64,000 bases of DNA from positions 186,001 to 250,000 of the forward strand of contig CALSNT010000017.1 of assembly GCA_943787785.1 (NCBI GenBank), given 5' to 3'. The position numbers and the translations under genes are program-made. Positions 62,707-64,000 of the stretch are shown one piece after another. The notes below the pieces were generated by a model, which worked only from the letters and a program-made list of their open reading frames with translations, did no database searches and had not been told where the DNA came from. Position 1 is the stretch's first letter, and each line of letters opens with the position of its first letter. Origin of the DNA: an uncultured Paracoccaceae bacterium. Its GTDB lineage: Bacteria; Pseudomonadota; Alphaproteobacteria; Rhodobacterales; Rhodobacteraceae.

Positions 62707-62798
62707 GTCTGATCCTTTCAGTTGGCGGGGCGGATGCCCCATGAAATACCGCTTTGCGGCGTTATTGGCCCCGTCTGTTACGAGGCTTGTCCCCTTTG

Positions 62799-63215
62799 TT
62801 AGGCCACCTGCTGATGCACCTCGATCACATTGCCTTCGGGGTCGTGAAAGAACACCTGATGCCAATCCTTGGAAAAGGCGGTGCCATAGTCGGAATAGGG
62901 GATGCCCTCGGCGTCGAGGATGGCGAGGAAGGCGCCAAGGTCGTCTGTGCGGAAGGCGATATGGCCACGCTCAAGGGGGTTGATCACCTGCCCGTTGTGG
63001 AAGGCGATATCCAATGCCCGTTCGGCCAGATGCATCTGCATCCCGCCATCGGTGGCAAAACGGATCTTGCCGTCAAAACCCTTCCCATCCGCAGCCTCGG
63101 TCCTTGGGAACTGTGCGACCGGCATGTCGTCCAGACCAAGCACTTTCGTATAAAAGTCGTGCATCCGGTCGACATCGCCCGAGACGAAATTGATATGGTG
63201 GAAGTCGAGTTTCAT
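62799..63215 (-). CDS. VOC-family (glyoxalase-like) protein
   Basis: A 138-residue single VOC-domain protein: MKLDFHHINFVSGDVDRMHD, FYTKVLGLDDMPVAQFPRTE, GHIAFRTDDLGAFLAILDAE and VFFHDPEGNVIEVHQQVA. His in HHINF, His in GHIAF and Glu in NVIEVH are the expected metal ligands. It is intact, unlike the other VOC gene at 59802. It lies 9 bp after the TRAP membrane-subunit gene, within the same operon. Confidence 0.88.
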   Translation of the reverse strand: MKLDFHHINFVSGDVDRMHDFYTKVLGLDDMPVAQFPRTEAADGKGFDGKIRFATDGGMQMHLAERALDIAFHNGQVINPLERGHIAFRTDDLGAFLAILDAEGIPYSDYGTAFSKDWHQVFFHDPEGNVIEVHQQVA

Positions 63216-63224
63216 CGGTTTTCC

Positions 63225-64000
63225 TCAGTTCCCATAGACGGTTTGCGGCAGCCACAGGGCAATCTGCGGGAAGATCATTACCAGCGACAGCGCGGCGGCC
63301 ATGACGAAGACAAACGGGATGATCGAGCGATAGATGTCGATCAGCGTGATCTCCGGCGGGGCCATGGCGCGCATCAGGAACAGGTTATACCCGAACGGCG
63401 GCGTCATGTAGGCGATCTGCGTCGTGATCGTATAAAGCACCCCGTACCAGATCAGATCGAAGCCCAGCACGGCGACCAGCGGCACATAAAGCGGTGCGAC
63501 GATCACCAGCATAGCGGTGTCGTCAAGGAACGTGCCCATCAGAATGAAGCTCAGTTGCATCAGAATCAGGATCATCCACGGACTTAGGCCGAGGCGGTCG
63601 GTGAACAGATCGTCGATGGCATTGACCGCGCCAAGGCCGTCGAACACGGCGCCGAAGCCAAGGGCCGCCAGGATGATCCACATGAACATGCAGGAAATGC
63701 CGAGGGTGTTGCGGACCGAAATCTCGAACACCTCTCGCGTCATCCGGCCCTTGAGGACGGCGGCCAGAAACGCAGCCAGCGCGCCCACCGCGCTGCTTTC
63801 CACGAGGCTGGTCCAGCCGTTCACGAAGGGCACCATCATTACCGCGAAGATGCCCAATGGAAGCAACCCGGCGCGCAGCAGGCGCAGTTTTTCGGCGCGC
63901 GGCATGTCGCGTTCTTCCGGCGGCAGCGCGGGGCCGAGGGCCGGATTGATGCGGCATCGGATCGCGATGTAGAGGATGAACATCCCCGCCATCATCAGAC
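63225..64000 (-). CDS. TRAP transporter large permease (DctM family), C-terminal part
   Basis: The last roughly 256 residues of a DctM-type membrane subunit; the N-terminus is beyond the window. Membrane segments such as LLPLGIFAVMMVPFVNGWTS, GISCMFMWIILAALGFGAVF and LVIVAPLYVPLVAVLGFDLI are typical. TTQIAYMTPPFGYNLFLMRA is the conserved C-terminal family motif. It works with the DctP-type protein downstream and a small DctQ subunit, which should lie outside the window to the right. Confidence 0.95.
   Translation of the reverse strand, partial: LMMAGMFILYIAIRCRINPALGPALPPEERDMPRAEKLRLLRAGLLPLGIFAVMMVPFVNGWTSLVESSAVGALAAFLAAVLKGRMTREVFEISVRNTLGISCMFMWIILAALGFGAVFDGLGAVNAIDDLFTDRLGLSPWMILILMQLSFILMGTFLDDTAMLVIVAPLYVPLVAVLGFDLIWYGVLYTITTQIAYMTPPFGYNLFLMRAMAPPEITLIDIYRSIIPFVFVMAAALSLVMIFPQIALWLPQTVYGN

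Overview
The window is high-GC DNA from an alphaproteobacterium, most likely a marine member of the Rhodobacterales (Roseobacter-type). The evidence is the ruvC-ruvA-ruvB-ybgC-tolQRAB-pal order, an Irr-type Fur regulator beside fabA-fabB-fabI, an NDUFS4-like complex I accessory subunit, a small DUF1127 protein, protocatechuate and 2-aminoethylphosphonate catabolism, TRAP and peptide-type ABC transport, and short intergenic repeats of a Rhodobacteraceae type. I see no rRNA, CRISPR array, integrase or insertion sequence. The only RNA gene I can support is a tRNA-Arg(TCT).

Layout. 1-8.5 kb (minus): Holliday-junction resolution (ruvCAB) followed by the Tol-Pal envelope machine. 8.5-21.1 kb: housekeeping genes (DUF1127, prmA, a maa-like acetyltransferase, msrA, an MFS protein, 5-formyl-THF cyclo-ligase, mgtE, guanine deaminase, phoH, miaB, a glycosyltransferase-like protein and a second acetyltransferase). 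21.4-24.5 kb: irr divergent from fabA-fabB-fabI. 24.6-28.9 kb: an orphan PAS hybrid histidine kinase, a haloacid dehalogenase, an alpha/beta hydrolase and a threonine dehydratase. 28.9-34.7 kb (plus): a tight pobA-pcaD-pcaC-pcaH-pcaG-BKACE-pcaB run taking 4-hydroxybenzoate through protocatechuate to 3-oxoadipate. A beta-keto-acid cleavage enzyme stands where pcaIJ/pcaF might be expected. 34.9-43.6 kb: an MFS exporter, a Zn alcohol dehydrogenase, an enolase-superfamily protein, a quinone-reductase-like flavoprotein, tRNA-Arg, the NDUFS4-like subunit, uvrB, a secreted HELRH-motif protein and a cytochrome c. 43.7-57 kb (minus, with a divergent LysR gene): phnW-phnA-phnY for 2-aminoethylphosphonate, a Na/Pi carrier and a complete peptide-type ABC importer. 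57.3-64 kb (minus): a TRAP transporter, a glutamine-synthetase-family ligase, two VOC proteins, an aldehyde dehydrogenase and an Fe alcohol dehydrogenase, which look like one catabolic unit cut by the window edge.

Two features run through the window. First, many otherwise well-conserved genes carry single-base indels, mostly in short homopolymers: tolB, tolA, the gene before ruvB, prmA, the hybrid kinase, the enolase-like gene, the flavoprotein gene, the NDUFS4-like gene, phnY, the aldehyde dehydrogenase, a VOC gene and the glutamine-synthetase-like gene. uvrB has about a dozen. Fixing each indel restores a normal protein, so I read most of them as sequence errors and give corrected gene extents. 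Second, four intergenic copies of a 173-176 bp composite inverted-repeat element, and four copies of a separate motif of about 34 nt, are scattered through the window. The 173-176 bp element is the least-explained structure here.
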